Source: an uncultured Selenomonas sp.
GTDB taxonomy: Bacteria > Bacillota > Negativicutes > Selenomonadales > Selenomonadaceae
NCBI GenBank assembly: GCA_947097535.1
Contig: CAMURM010000152.1
Location: forward strand, 1 to 5,126
Length of the DNA: 5,126 bases
Direction: 5' to 3'
Shown piece after piece: positions 1 through 5,125 of the stretch (position 1 is its first letter; every line of letters begins with the position of its first letter). The position numbers were made by a program, and so were the translations under genes. The notes beneath the pieces were generated by a model. The model had not been told where the DNA came from, ran no database searches, and saw only the letters and a list, made by a program, of their open reading frames with translations.

Positions 1-356
1 TTCATCCGCGCTTTCTCGTGCACAAGACGTACCGCGCGAAGGTCGCGGGCGAGCTCACGCCCGCAGCGCTCAAGCAGCTTCGGGGCGGCGTCGAGCTCGC
101 GGACGGCAGGACGGCACCCGCCGAGGTGCGCGTCTACGGCACGACGGAGAAGGGGCTCACGGATGTCGAGATCACGCTGCACGAGGGCAGGAACCGACAG
201 GTGCGCCGCATGTTCGAGGCGGTGGGTTGTGATGTGCGCGCCCTGAAGCGCACACGCTTCGCGCAGCTTAACCTCACGGGCGTCAAGCGCGGTGCCTCGC
301 GCCCCCTGACGAAGGCGGAGGTCGAAGCGCTCTACCGCCTCGTGGAGGAGCGATGA
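1..356 (+). CDS. rluB: RsuA/RluB-family rRNA pseudouridine synthase, C-terminal part
   Basis: This is the 3' end of a gene that begins before the window. The reading frame is open from the first complete codon at base 3 (HPRFLVHKTYRAKV...) to TGA at 354-356. Enzymes of this family isomerise a specific uridine in rRNA to pseudouridine; RluB acts on 23S rRNA in the cytoplasm. The HPR(F/Y)-x-V-x-KTYRAKV opening and the EGRNRQVRRMFEAVG motif (bases 183-227) are hallmarks of the RsuA/RluB/RluE/RluF group. The N-terminal S4 domain and the GRLD motif with the catalytic aspartate would lie upstream and cannot be checked. The stop overlaps the next start as ATGA, so translation is probably coupled. 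The family is certain. RluB rather than RsuA or RluF is inferred from what is usual in Firmicutes. Confidence 0.9.
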   Translation, partial: HPRFLVHKTYRAKVAGELTPAALKQLRGGVELADGRTAPAEVRVYGTTEKGLTDVEITLHEGRNRQVRRMFEAVGCDVRALKRTRFAQLNLTGVKRGASRPLTKAEVEALYRLVEER

Positions 357-1630
357 GCGCGCGGCGCGTCCTCGTCGTCGGCGCGGGGCCCGCGGGGCTC
401 ATGGCGGCGGCGAAGGCGGCGGAGGCGGGCGCCTCCGTGCTTTTGCTGGAAAAGATGAAGCAGCCCGGCAGGAAGATGATGATCACGGGCAAGGGGCGCT
501 GCAACATCACGAATGTCGCGCCCATCGCCGAGATCGTCAAGAATATCCCGGGCAACGGCTCCTTCCTCTACAGCGTGCTGCACGCCTTCGACAACGAAGA
601 TGTGCGCGTGTTTTTCAGAGAGCTTGGCGTCGAGACGAAGGTGGAGCGCGGCGGGCGCGTCTTTCCCGTCAGCGACCGCGCTGCCGACGCCGTCGAGGCG
701 CTCGTCACACATCTGCATGAGCTTGGCGTCAAGATCGAACGCGAGGCGCGCGTCGCCCGTCTCATCGTCGAGGAAGGGCGCGCCGCCGGCGTCGTGCTCG
801 CGGGCGGTGCCGAGATTCGTGCTGATGCCGTCGTGCTCGCCGTCGGCGGCGCCTCGTACCCGGGCACGGGCTCGACGGGCGACGGCTACGAGATGGCAAG
901 AAAGGTCGGGCATACGGTCAGCGCCGCCCTGCCGTCGCTCGTGCCGCTCGTCACGGAGGAGGACTGGGTCAAAGAGGCGCAGGGGCTCTCTTTGCGCAAT
1001 GTGCGCGCGACGCTCCTCGCCGACGACAAGAAGATCGGCGAAGATTTCGGCGAGATGATGTTCACACACTTCGGCGTGACGGGGCCCATCGTGCTGTCCT
1101 TGAGCCGCGCGGCGGCGCAGGCGCTCGCAGCGGGAAAGTTCGTCGAGCTCGTGCTCGACTTGAAGCCCGCGCTGACGCCCGAGGTCTTTGCGGCGCGCGT
1201 GCAGCGCGACATGGAAAAGTACCAGCGAAAGGTGCTGAAGAACGCCATGTGCGACCTCCTGCCCGGAAAGCTCATCGCGCCCGTGCTCGACGCCGCGTAC
1301 CTGCCGCCCGAAAAGCCCGTGCACGATCTCCTGCGCGAGGAGCGCAAGAGGCTCGCTGAGACGATCAAGCATCTCGTGCTCACGGTGGCGGGAACACGTC
1401 CGCTCGCCGAAGCCATCGTGACGGCGGGCGGCGTCTCGACGAAGGAGATCTCGCCGAAGACGATGGAATCAAAGTTCGTGCCGGGGCTTTACTTCGCGGG
1501 CGAGGTCGTCGACGTCGACGGCTTCACGGGCGGCTACAATCTGCAGGCGGCGTTCTCCATGGGCGCGGCGGCGGGAAGGTGGAGCGCCGCCGCGTCCGCA
1601 GCGGACGAAAAGAAACAGAGGGGAAGATGA
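353..1630 (+). CDS. HI0933/BaiN-family NAD(P)/FAD-dependent oxidoreductase
   Basis: This is a complete 425-residue flavoprotein, near the usual 400-420 of the family. The N-terminus has a dinucleotide-binding GxGxxG loop (G10-G15) after a hydrophobic strand, and an acidic residue (E33) that would contact the FAD ribose. The family signature PGRKMMITGKGRCNITN is at residues 38-54. A second conserved segment, GGASYPGTGSTGDGY, is at 165-179. The C-terminal FAD-binding motif GLYFAGEVVDVDGFTGGYN is at about 378-396. The family (YhiN, HI0933, BaiN) includes clostridial BaiN, linked to bile-acid dehydroxylation, but most members have no established substrate, so no specific reaction is claimed. No signal peptide or membrane segment is seen, so it is probably cytoplasmic. 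The ATG overlaps the previous stop by four bases and follows GGAGG at 344-348, a slightly tight spacing of 4 bases. The tail after residue 410 is short, polar and probably disordered. Confidence 0.93.
   Translation: MSARRVLVVGAGPAGLMAAAKAAEAGASVLLLEKMKQPGRKMMITGKGRCNITNVAPIAEIVKNIPGNGSFLYSVLHAFDNEDVRVFFRELGVETKVERGGRVFPVSDRAADAVEALVTHLHELGVKIEREARVARLIVEEGRAAGVVLAGGAEIRADAVVLAVGGASYPGTGSTGDGYEMARKVGHTVSAALPSLVPLVTEEDWVKEAQGLSLRNVRATLLADDKKIGEDFGEMMFTHFGVTGPIVLSLSRAAAQALAAGKFVELVLDLKPALTPEVFAARVQRDMEKYQRKVLKNAMCDLLPGKLIAPVLDAAYLPPEKPVHDLLREERKRLAETIKHLVLTVAGTRPLAEAIVTAGGVSTKEISPKTMESKFVPGLYFAGEVVDVDGFTGGYNLQAAFSMGAAAGRWSAAASAADEKKQRGR
1618..1625 (+). promoter_or_regulatory. Ribosome binding site of aroA
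   Basis: GAGGGGAA lies inside the last codons of the flavoprotein gene and precedes three consecutive in-frame ATG codons at 1627, 1630 and 1633. Measured from the end of the G run (1623), the gaps are 3, 6 and 9 bases. The second and third ATGs are therefore better spaced than the first. Confidence 0.6.
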
Positions 1631-2937
1631 TGATGGCTGAGGCAAAAGAAATCCGTCGGGCGAAGCGAGGTTTGACGGGGACGATCCGCATACCGGGGGA
1701 TAAGTCGGTGTCACATCGTAGCGTGATGTTTTCCGCCATAGCGAAGGGGCGGGTGCGCATCCGAAACTTTCTGGAGGCGGCGGACTGCCTCTCGACGGCA
1801 GCGTGCATGCGGGCGCTCGGTGCGGGCGTCGAGCGCCGGGCGGACGGCACGCTGCTCGTGACGGGCGCCGGGCTCCGCGGTCTGCAGGAGCCGCAGGGCA
1901 TCCTCGACGCGGGCAATTCCGGCACGACGCTGCGGCTCCTGTTGGGAATCCTGGCGGCGCAGCCGTTCTTCTCGGTGCTCGCAGGCGACGCCTCGCTCTC
2001 GCGCCGCCCCATGGGGCGCGTCGTCGAGCCGCTCTCTTCGATGGGCGCGGCGATCCGGGGGCGCGATGGGAACCGCTTCCTGCCTCTCGCCGTGCTGGGG
2101 CGCGAGGGACGCCTGCGGGCGCTGGACTACGAGAGCCCCGTCGCGAGCGCGCAGGTGAAGTCTGCGGTGCTTCTCGCGGGGCTTTATGCGGACGGTAAGA
2201 CCACGCTGCGGGAGCCTGCGCTCTCGCGCGATCATACGGAGCGTATGCTCCGTGCCTTTGGCGCAAAAATCGCGCGCGAGGCAGCGGCGGTGACGATCGA
2301 GCCTGCCGAAGAGCTCTTCGCACCCGAGGAGATCCTCGTGCCCGGCGACATCAGCTCCGCCGCCTACTGGCTTGTCGCGGCGTCGCTCATCGAGGGGAGC
2401 GATCTTCTGCTCGAAGGCGTCGGCGTCAATCCGACGCGCACGGGCATCCTCGATGTGCTTTCTGCCATGGGCGCGGACATCACGCTCGGAAACGAGCGCG
2501 AGAGCGGCGGTGAGGCGATCGCCGACATCCGTGTGCGAAGTGCATCTCTTCGCGGCACCGCCTTCGGCGGCGCGATCATCCCGCGCCTCATCGACGAGAT
2601 TCCGATCCTCGCGGTCGCGGCGCTCTTCGCCGAGGGCGACACCGTCATCTCGGGCGCGGCAGAGCTGCGCGTCAAGGAGACGGATCGCCTGCAGGCGGTG
2701 ACGATGGAGCTCAACCGCCTCGCTCCCGGCGCTGTCGAAGCGACGGCGGACGGCATGGTCATCCATGGCGGCGGTGCGCTTTCGCCCGCCGCCTGCCGCA
2801 CCTACGACGATCACCGCATGGCGATGTCGCTCGCCGTGGCAGGCGCGGCGGGCGAGGGCGTGACGCTCGACGCACCCGCCTGTGTCAACATTTCATACCC
2901 GTCCTTTTATGAAACCCTGGACGGGCTCGTGCAATAG
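1630..2937 (+). CDS. aroA: 3-phosphoshikimate 1-carboxyvinyltransferase (EPSP synthase), class II
   Basis: AroA transfers the enolpyruvyl group of PEP to shikimate-3-phosphate, the sixth step of the shikimate pathway, in the cytoplasm. From this start it has 435 residues, normal for the family. Visible motifs are GDKSVSHR (23-30, substrate-binding Lys25, Ser26 and Arg30), GNSGTTLRLL (from about 95), SLSRRPMGRV, SAQVK (173-177), RDHTE (200-204), NPTR (267-270), DEIP (catalytic-type Asp322), KETDR (349-353) and DDHR (393-396). The combination GDKS, SAQVK, RDHTE and NPTR is the motif set reported for class II, glyphosate-insensitive enzymes, as in Bacillus subtilis and Agrobacterium CP4, rather than the E. 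coli-like class I. The start could also be ATG 1627 or 1633; 1630 was chosen for spacing to the Shine-Dalgarno sequence. It overlaps the preceding TGA by one base and ends in TAG, ten bases before cmk. Confidence 0.97.
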   Translation: MMAEAKEIRRAKRGLTGTIRIPGDKSVSHRSVMFSAIAKGRVRIRNFLEAADCLSTAACMRALGAGVERRADGTLLVTGAGLRGLQEPQGILDAGNSGTTLRLLLGILAAQPFFSVLAGDASLSRRPMGRVVEPLSSMGAAIRGRDGNRFLPLAVLGREGRLRALDYESPVASAQVKSAVLLAGLYADGKTTLREPALSRDHTERMLRAFGAKIAREAAAVTIEPAEELFAPEEILVPGDISSAAYWLVAASLIEGSDLLLEGVGVNPTRTGILDVLSAMGADITLGNERESGGEAIADIRVRSASLRGTAFGGAIIPRLIDEIPILAVAALFAEGDTVISGAAELRVKETDRLQAVTMELNRLAPGAVEATADGMVIHGGGALSPAACRTYDDHRMAMSLAVAGAAGEGVTLDAPACVNISYPSFYETLDGLVQ

Positions 2938-2947
2938 GGGGAAGACG

Positions 2948-3610
2948 ATGGCAAAAAAACTCGTGGTAGCGATCGACGGCCCGGCGGGCGCCGGCAAGAG
3001 CACGGTCGCGCAGCTCGCGGCAAAGGAACTCGGCTACACCTACATCGATACGGGCGCGATGTACCGCGCCGTCGCGTGGAAGGCGCTCAAGGCGGGCGAG
3101 CCTGTGACGGACGATAAGATCCTCGATGCCATCGCCGGCATCGAGGTCAGCCTGAAGTATGACGGAAAGACGACGAAGGTATTCGTCGACGGTGAGGAGG
3201 TCACGGGCGAGATCCGCACGCCCGCGGTCAGCGCTGTCGTCTCACAGGTGGCGCGCCTCGGCCCCGTGCGCGAGAAGATGGTCGAGCAGCAAAGGCAGAT
3301 GGCAGAGGCGGGCGGTGTGCTCATGGACGGCAGGGACATCGCCACGCACGTCCTGCCGAACGCCGACGTGAAGATCTTCCTCACGGCTTCCCTGGCGGAG
3401 CGTGCGAAAAGGCGCTGGCAGGAAATGCAGGAGAAGGGCTATGAGATGACGCTTGCCGAGCTCGAAGCGGACATCGCGCGCCGTGACAAGGCGGACAGCG
3501 AGCGCGAGATCTCGCCGCTCGTGCAGGCGCCGGACGCGGAGCTGCTCGACACGACGGGCATGGATATCGCCTCGGTCGTGCGCGCCATAGTAGAAAGGTG
3601 CAGACGATGA
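2948..3610 (+). CDS. cmk: Cytidylate kinase
   Basis: Cmk phosphorylates CMP and dCMP with ATP to the diphosphates, recycling CMP released by RNA turnover and by lipid synthesis. The 220-residue length is typical of bacterial Cmk. Visible are the Walker A loop GPAGAGKST (11-19), DTGAMYR (34-40), in which Asp34 and Arg40 sit in the CMP-binding region, MDGRD (126-130) and the lid-type RRDKADSER (178-186), whose Arg and Asp residues contact phosphates and CMP in E. coli Cmk. The ATG at 2948 follows GGGGGAAG (2937-2944) and gives the expected MAKKLVVAIDGPAG opening. The frame stays open upstream, but that extension runs into aroA and has no family similarity. It follows aroA by 10 bases, and its TGA overlaps the plsC start as ATGA. 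The aroA-cmk pairing, with rpsA nearby, is common in bacteria. Confidence 0.97.
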   Translation: MAKKLVVAIDGPAGAGKSTVAQLAAKELGYTYIDTGAMYRAVAWKALKAGEPVTDDKILDAIAGIEVSLKYDGKTTKVFVDGEEVTGEIRTPAVSAVVSQVARLGPVREKMVEQQRQMAEAGGVLMDGRDIATHVLPNADVKIFLTASLAERAKRRWQEMQEKGYEMTLAELEADIARRDKADSEREISPLVQAPDAELLDTTGMDIASVVRAIVERCRR

Positions 3611-4212
3611 TCTACGCTATGCTCAAGCTGAGCTTCACTCTGCTTTTCTCGATCGTTTTCCGAGCTAAGATCGAAGGGCGCGAGAACATGCCTGCAGAAG
3701 GCCCCGTGATCCTGGCGGCGAACCACATGAGCAACTGGGATCCGCCGCTTCTGGCGACGTTCCTCGCGCGCCCTGTCAGCTACATGGCGAAGCAGGAACT
3801 CTTCTTCAACGCCGTCGCCGACTACATCTTGCGAAGCTGCCACTCGTTTCCCGTGAAGCGCGGCGCGGCGGACAGGGGGGCCATCAAGGCGGCGCTCGCG
3901 GAGCTCAAGAAGGGCAACTGCCTCGGCGTCTTCCCGCAGGGCACGCGCAGCCGCCACGGTGAGCGAAAGAAGGCGGAGCCCGGCGTCGCGCTCCTCGCCG
4001 CCATGGCGAAGGCTCCCGTCGTGCCCGCCGCCATCATCGGCACCGACCATGTCTTCGCCAACGGCGGTTTCCTGCCGAAGCTGCGCGTCATCTACGGCAA
4101 GCCGCTGGTTTTTGAGGGCGAGAAGCAGGATAAACAGGCGCTGCAGGATTTTTCACAAAAAATAATGGATGAAATTTACGCAATGATAAAAAATAATAGC
4201 ATAAGTGGTTGA
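3607..4212 (+). CDS. plsC: 1-acyl-sn-glycerol-3-phosphate acyltransferase (PlsC type)
   Basis: This 201-residue protein belongs to the PlsC/LPLAT family, which acylates lysophosphatidic acid to phosphatidic acid at the membrane. Motif I is NHMSNWD, with the catalytic H-x4-D pair at His40 and Asp45. Motif II is around FPVKRGAADRGAIKAAL. Motif III reads FPQGTRS (109-115) instead of the usual FPEGTRS. Motif IV is the hydrophobic VVPAAIIGTD. The N-terminal stretch MLKLSFTLLFSIVF (5-18) is a hydrophobic, possibly amphipathic membrane anchor. The ATG at 3607 overlaps the cmk stop and lies 8 bases after AAAGG (3594-3598). GTG at 3598 is a possible but weaker start, three codons earlier. The last 20 or so codons are AT-rich (KIMDEIYAMIKNNSISG), unlike the rest, because they overlap the promoter region of the next gene. 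Family assignment is firm. Acyl-donor and acceptor specificity cannot be read from sequence. Confidence 0.92.
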   Translation: MIYAMLKLSFTLLFSIVFRAKIEGRENMPAEGPVILAANHMSNWDPPLLATFLARPVSYMAKQELFFNAVADYILRSCHSFPVKRGAADRGAIKAALAELKKGNCLGVFPQGTRSRHGERKKAEPGVALLAAMAKAPVVPAAIIGTDHVFANGGFLPKLRVIYGKPLVFEGEKQDKQALQDFSQKIMDEIYAMIKNNSISG

Positions 4213-4223
4213 TTTTATGCTAT
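4196..4223 (+). repeat. Perfect 9-bp inverted repeat over the ispH promoter, possible operator
   Basis: The arms ATAGCATAA (4196-4204) and TTATGCTAT (4215-4223) are exact reverse complements, separated by 10 bases that include the plsC stop codon. The repeat can be stretched to 12-base arms (4193-4204 and 4215-4226) with one mismatch. The right arm then covers the whole -10 box. The arm centres are 19 bp apart, near two helical turns, as expected for a dimeric regulator. I do not recognise the motif as that of a known regulator. As an RNA hairpin it would be weak (two G-C pairs) and no T-run follows, so it is not a good terminator for plsC. Confidence 0.5.
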
Positions 4224-4226
4224 AAT
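4218..4226 (+). promoter_or_regulatory. Extended -10 promoter for ispH and downstream gene
   Basis: TG-C-TATAAT is a perfect sigma-70/sigma-A extended -10 element. The transcript should start near base 4233, leaving a leader of about 60 bases before ispH. At spacers of 16 to 18 bases no hexamer resembles TTGACA, so recognition would depend on the TG extension. The A-rich run at about 4184-4196 lies around -40 to -50 and could act as an UP-like element. The contrast with the surrounding GC-rich DNA supports a real promoter. Confidence 0.7.
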
Positions 4227-4235
4227 AAAGCGTAG

Positions 4236-4269
4236 ATTGCAGAAATAGGTGAAATCATCCTTCTGCGAT
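4236..4269 (+). promoter_or_regulatory. Stem-loop at the 5' end of the predicted ispH leader
   Basis: Bases 4236-4244 pair with 4261-4269 over nine positions, one of them G-U, including GCAGAA with TTCTGC. A small inner helix (4248-4251 with 4256-4259, loop AAAT) can form above an asymmetric internal loop. It would begin about three bases after the predicted transcript start. No T-run follows, so it is not a terminator. A 5'-end stabilising hairpin or a regulator binding site are possible roles. Neither is shown by sequence alone. Confidence 0.4.
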
Positions 4270-4294
4270 ACATTGGATATTTGGTGGTAGATAT

Positions 4295-5125
4295 ATGGAA
4301 GTATTTTTGGCAGAATCCCTCGGTTTCTGCTATGGCGTGAAGCGTGCGATCAAGCTTGCGCGTGAGCAGGCGTCGCCCGACGGAACTTCCTGTACGCTCG
4401 GTCCCATCATCCACAATCCGCAGATGGTCGCACGACTGGCGGAGGAGGGTGTCGGCACGGTCAACAGCCTGCCCGACATGGAGAAGGGGACGGTCATCAT
4501 ACGCTCGCACGGGGTCGGGCCCCACGTCTATGATGAAGCGAAAGAGCGCGGACTTTTCCTCGTCGATGCAACGTGCCCGCATGTGAAGAAAGCGCAGTCC
4601 ACGGCATACGAGCTTTTTCAAGAGGGTTATTCTGTCGTTATCGTAGGAGAAAAGCTTCATCCGGAGGTCAAGAGTATCTTCGAATGGGCGGGCGGCGATG
4701 CTGTCGTCGTCGATTCCATCGAGGGAGCAGAGGCTGTCGCGCCGTGCGCACGCCTGGGAATCGTCGCGCAGACGACATTTTCCGGGGCGAAGTTCAAGGA
4801 GATCGTGCTGCATCTGCTCGATAAGTCGAACGATGTCCGCATCGTCCGCACGATCTGCACGGCTACGGATCAGCGCCAGGAGGCGGCGATCAAGCTCGCG
4901 CAGCAGGTGGACATGATGCTCGTCATCGGCGGCAAGAACAGCGCCAACACGACGCGTCTCGCGCAGCTGTGCGCCAAAGAGTGCCAAACCTATCATATCG
5001 AGACTGCGGCGGAGCTGCAGGACGAGTGGTTTGATAAAATCAAAAAAATTGGTATTACAGCCGGAGCATCGACTCCGGACTGGATTATCAAGGAGGTATA
5101 TCAAAAGTGCAAGAACAGGACATGA
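4295..5125 (+). CDS. ispH: 4-hydroxy-3-methylbut-2-enyl diphosphate reductase
   Basis: IspH is the last enzyme of the MEP (non-mevalonate) isoprenoid pathway. It reduces HMBPP to IPP and DMAPP using an oxygen-sensitive iron-sulphur cluster. The three cluster cysteines are present: Cys12 (GFCYGVKRA), Cys94 (DATCPHV) and Cys188 (ICTATDQRQ). The substrate-binding histidines are also seen, His40 (IIHNP), His72 (RSHGV) and His122 (LHPEV), as is Glu124, which matches the catalytic glutamate Glu126 of the E. coli enzyme. The QTTFS, GGKNSANTTRL and ITAGASTP segments complete the family pattern. At 276 residues it matches short Firmicute IspH proteins. ATG 4295 follows GGTGG by 7 bases, a modest ribosome binding site. 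The gene stops with TGA at 5123-5125, so it is not fused to the following gene. Codons near 5030-5060 are unusually AT-rich. The protein is cytoplasmic. Confidence 0.97.
   Translation: MEVFLAESLGFCYGVKRAIKLAREQASPDGTSCTLGPIIHNPQMVARLAEEGVGTVNSLPDMEKGTVIIRSHGVGPHVYDEAKERGLFLVDATCPHVKKAQSTAYELFQEGYSVVIVGEKLHPEVKSIFEWAGGDAVVVDSIEGAEAVAPCARLGIVAQTTFSGAKFKEIVLHLLDKSNDVRIVRTICTATDQRQEAAIKLAQQVDMMLVIGGKNSANTTRLAQLCAKECQTYHIETAAELQDEWFDKIKKIGITAGASTPDWIIKEVYQKCKNRT
5061..5078 (+). repeat. GC-rich hairpin in ispH upstream of the next ribosome binding site
   Basis: CCGGAG (5061-5066) and CTCCGG (5073-5078) form a perfect 6-bp stem with a 6-base loop. It lies 11 bases before the Shine-Dalgarno sequence of the following gene and directly after an AT-rich stretch. 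It also encodes conserved IspH residues (AGASTP), so it may be incidental. Confidence 0.35.
5090..5096 (+). promoter_or_regulatory. Strong Shine-Dalgarno sequence inside ispH for the next gene
   Basis: AAGGAGG is the best ribosome binding site in the window. It lies 10 bases before GTG 5107 and 25 bases before ATG 5122 (in the same frame as the GTG), so spacing favours the GTG start. Its strength suits a highly expressed gene. Confidence 0.75.

Larger units (their letters stand above)
4213..4294 (+). other. AT-rich intergenic region between plsC and ispH
   Basis: This is the only sizeable gap in the window, at 82 bases. It contains the -10 box, the predicted transcription start, a leader stem-loop and the ispH ribosome binding site (GGTGG, 4283-4287). 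No small open reading frame with a convincing ribosome binding site, no tRNA and no T-run after a hairpin is seen, so upstream transcripts may read through into ispH. Confidence 0.8.

Noticed and set aside
332..1372. Long open frame on the minus strand opposite the flavoprotein gene
   Set aside because: It is a shadow of GC-rich codon bias. The + strand frame has clear family motifs, while the minus frame is Arg/His/Asp-rich with no recognisable domain.
1507..1521. GTCGACGTCGAC palindrome in the flavoprotein gene
   Set aside because: It is explained by the conserved VVDVDGF coding sequence in a GC-rich genome.
1711..2814. Long open frame on the minus strand opposite aroA
   Set aside because: It has the same cause: no motifs and low-complexity Arg/Ala/Glu composition, while aroA is fully conserved on the + strand.
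3598..3606. GTG 3598 as the plsC start
   Set aside because: It would lie within the AAAGG ribosome binding site. ATG 3607 has good spacing and the ATGA overlap seen at other junctions.
4196..4230. Intrinsic terminator after plsC
   Set aside because: The dyad would form only a weak AU-rich stem and is followed by AATAAAG, not a T-run. It overlaps a consensus -10 box, so a promoter or operator reading fits better. On the minus strand a T-rich run does follow the dyad, but no minus-strand gene is present to terminate.
4233..4294. Riboswitch or T-box in the ispH leader
   Set aside because: At about 60 bases it is too short. It has one simple stem-loop, no T-box sequence and no alternative terminator or sequestering stem.
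4220..5104. Minus-strand open frame of 294 codons opposite ispH
   Set aside because: No family resemblance and no convincing ribosome binding site. ispH has all its cluster and active-site residues on the other strand.
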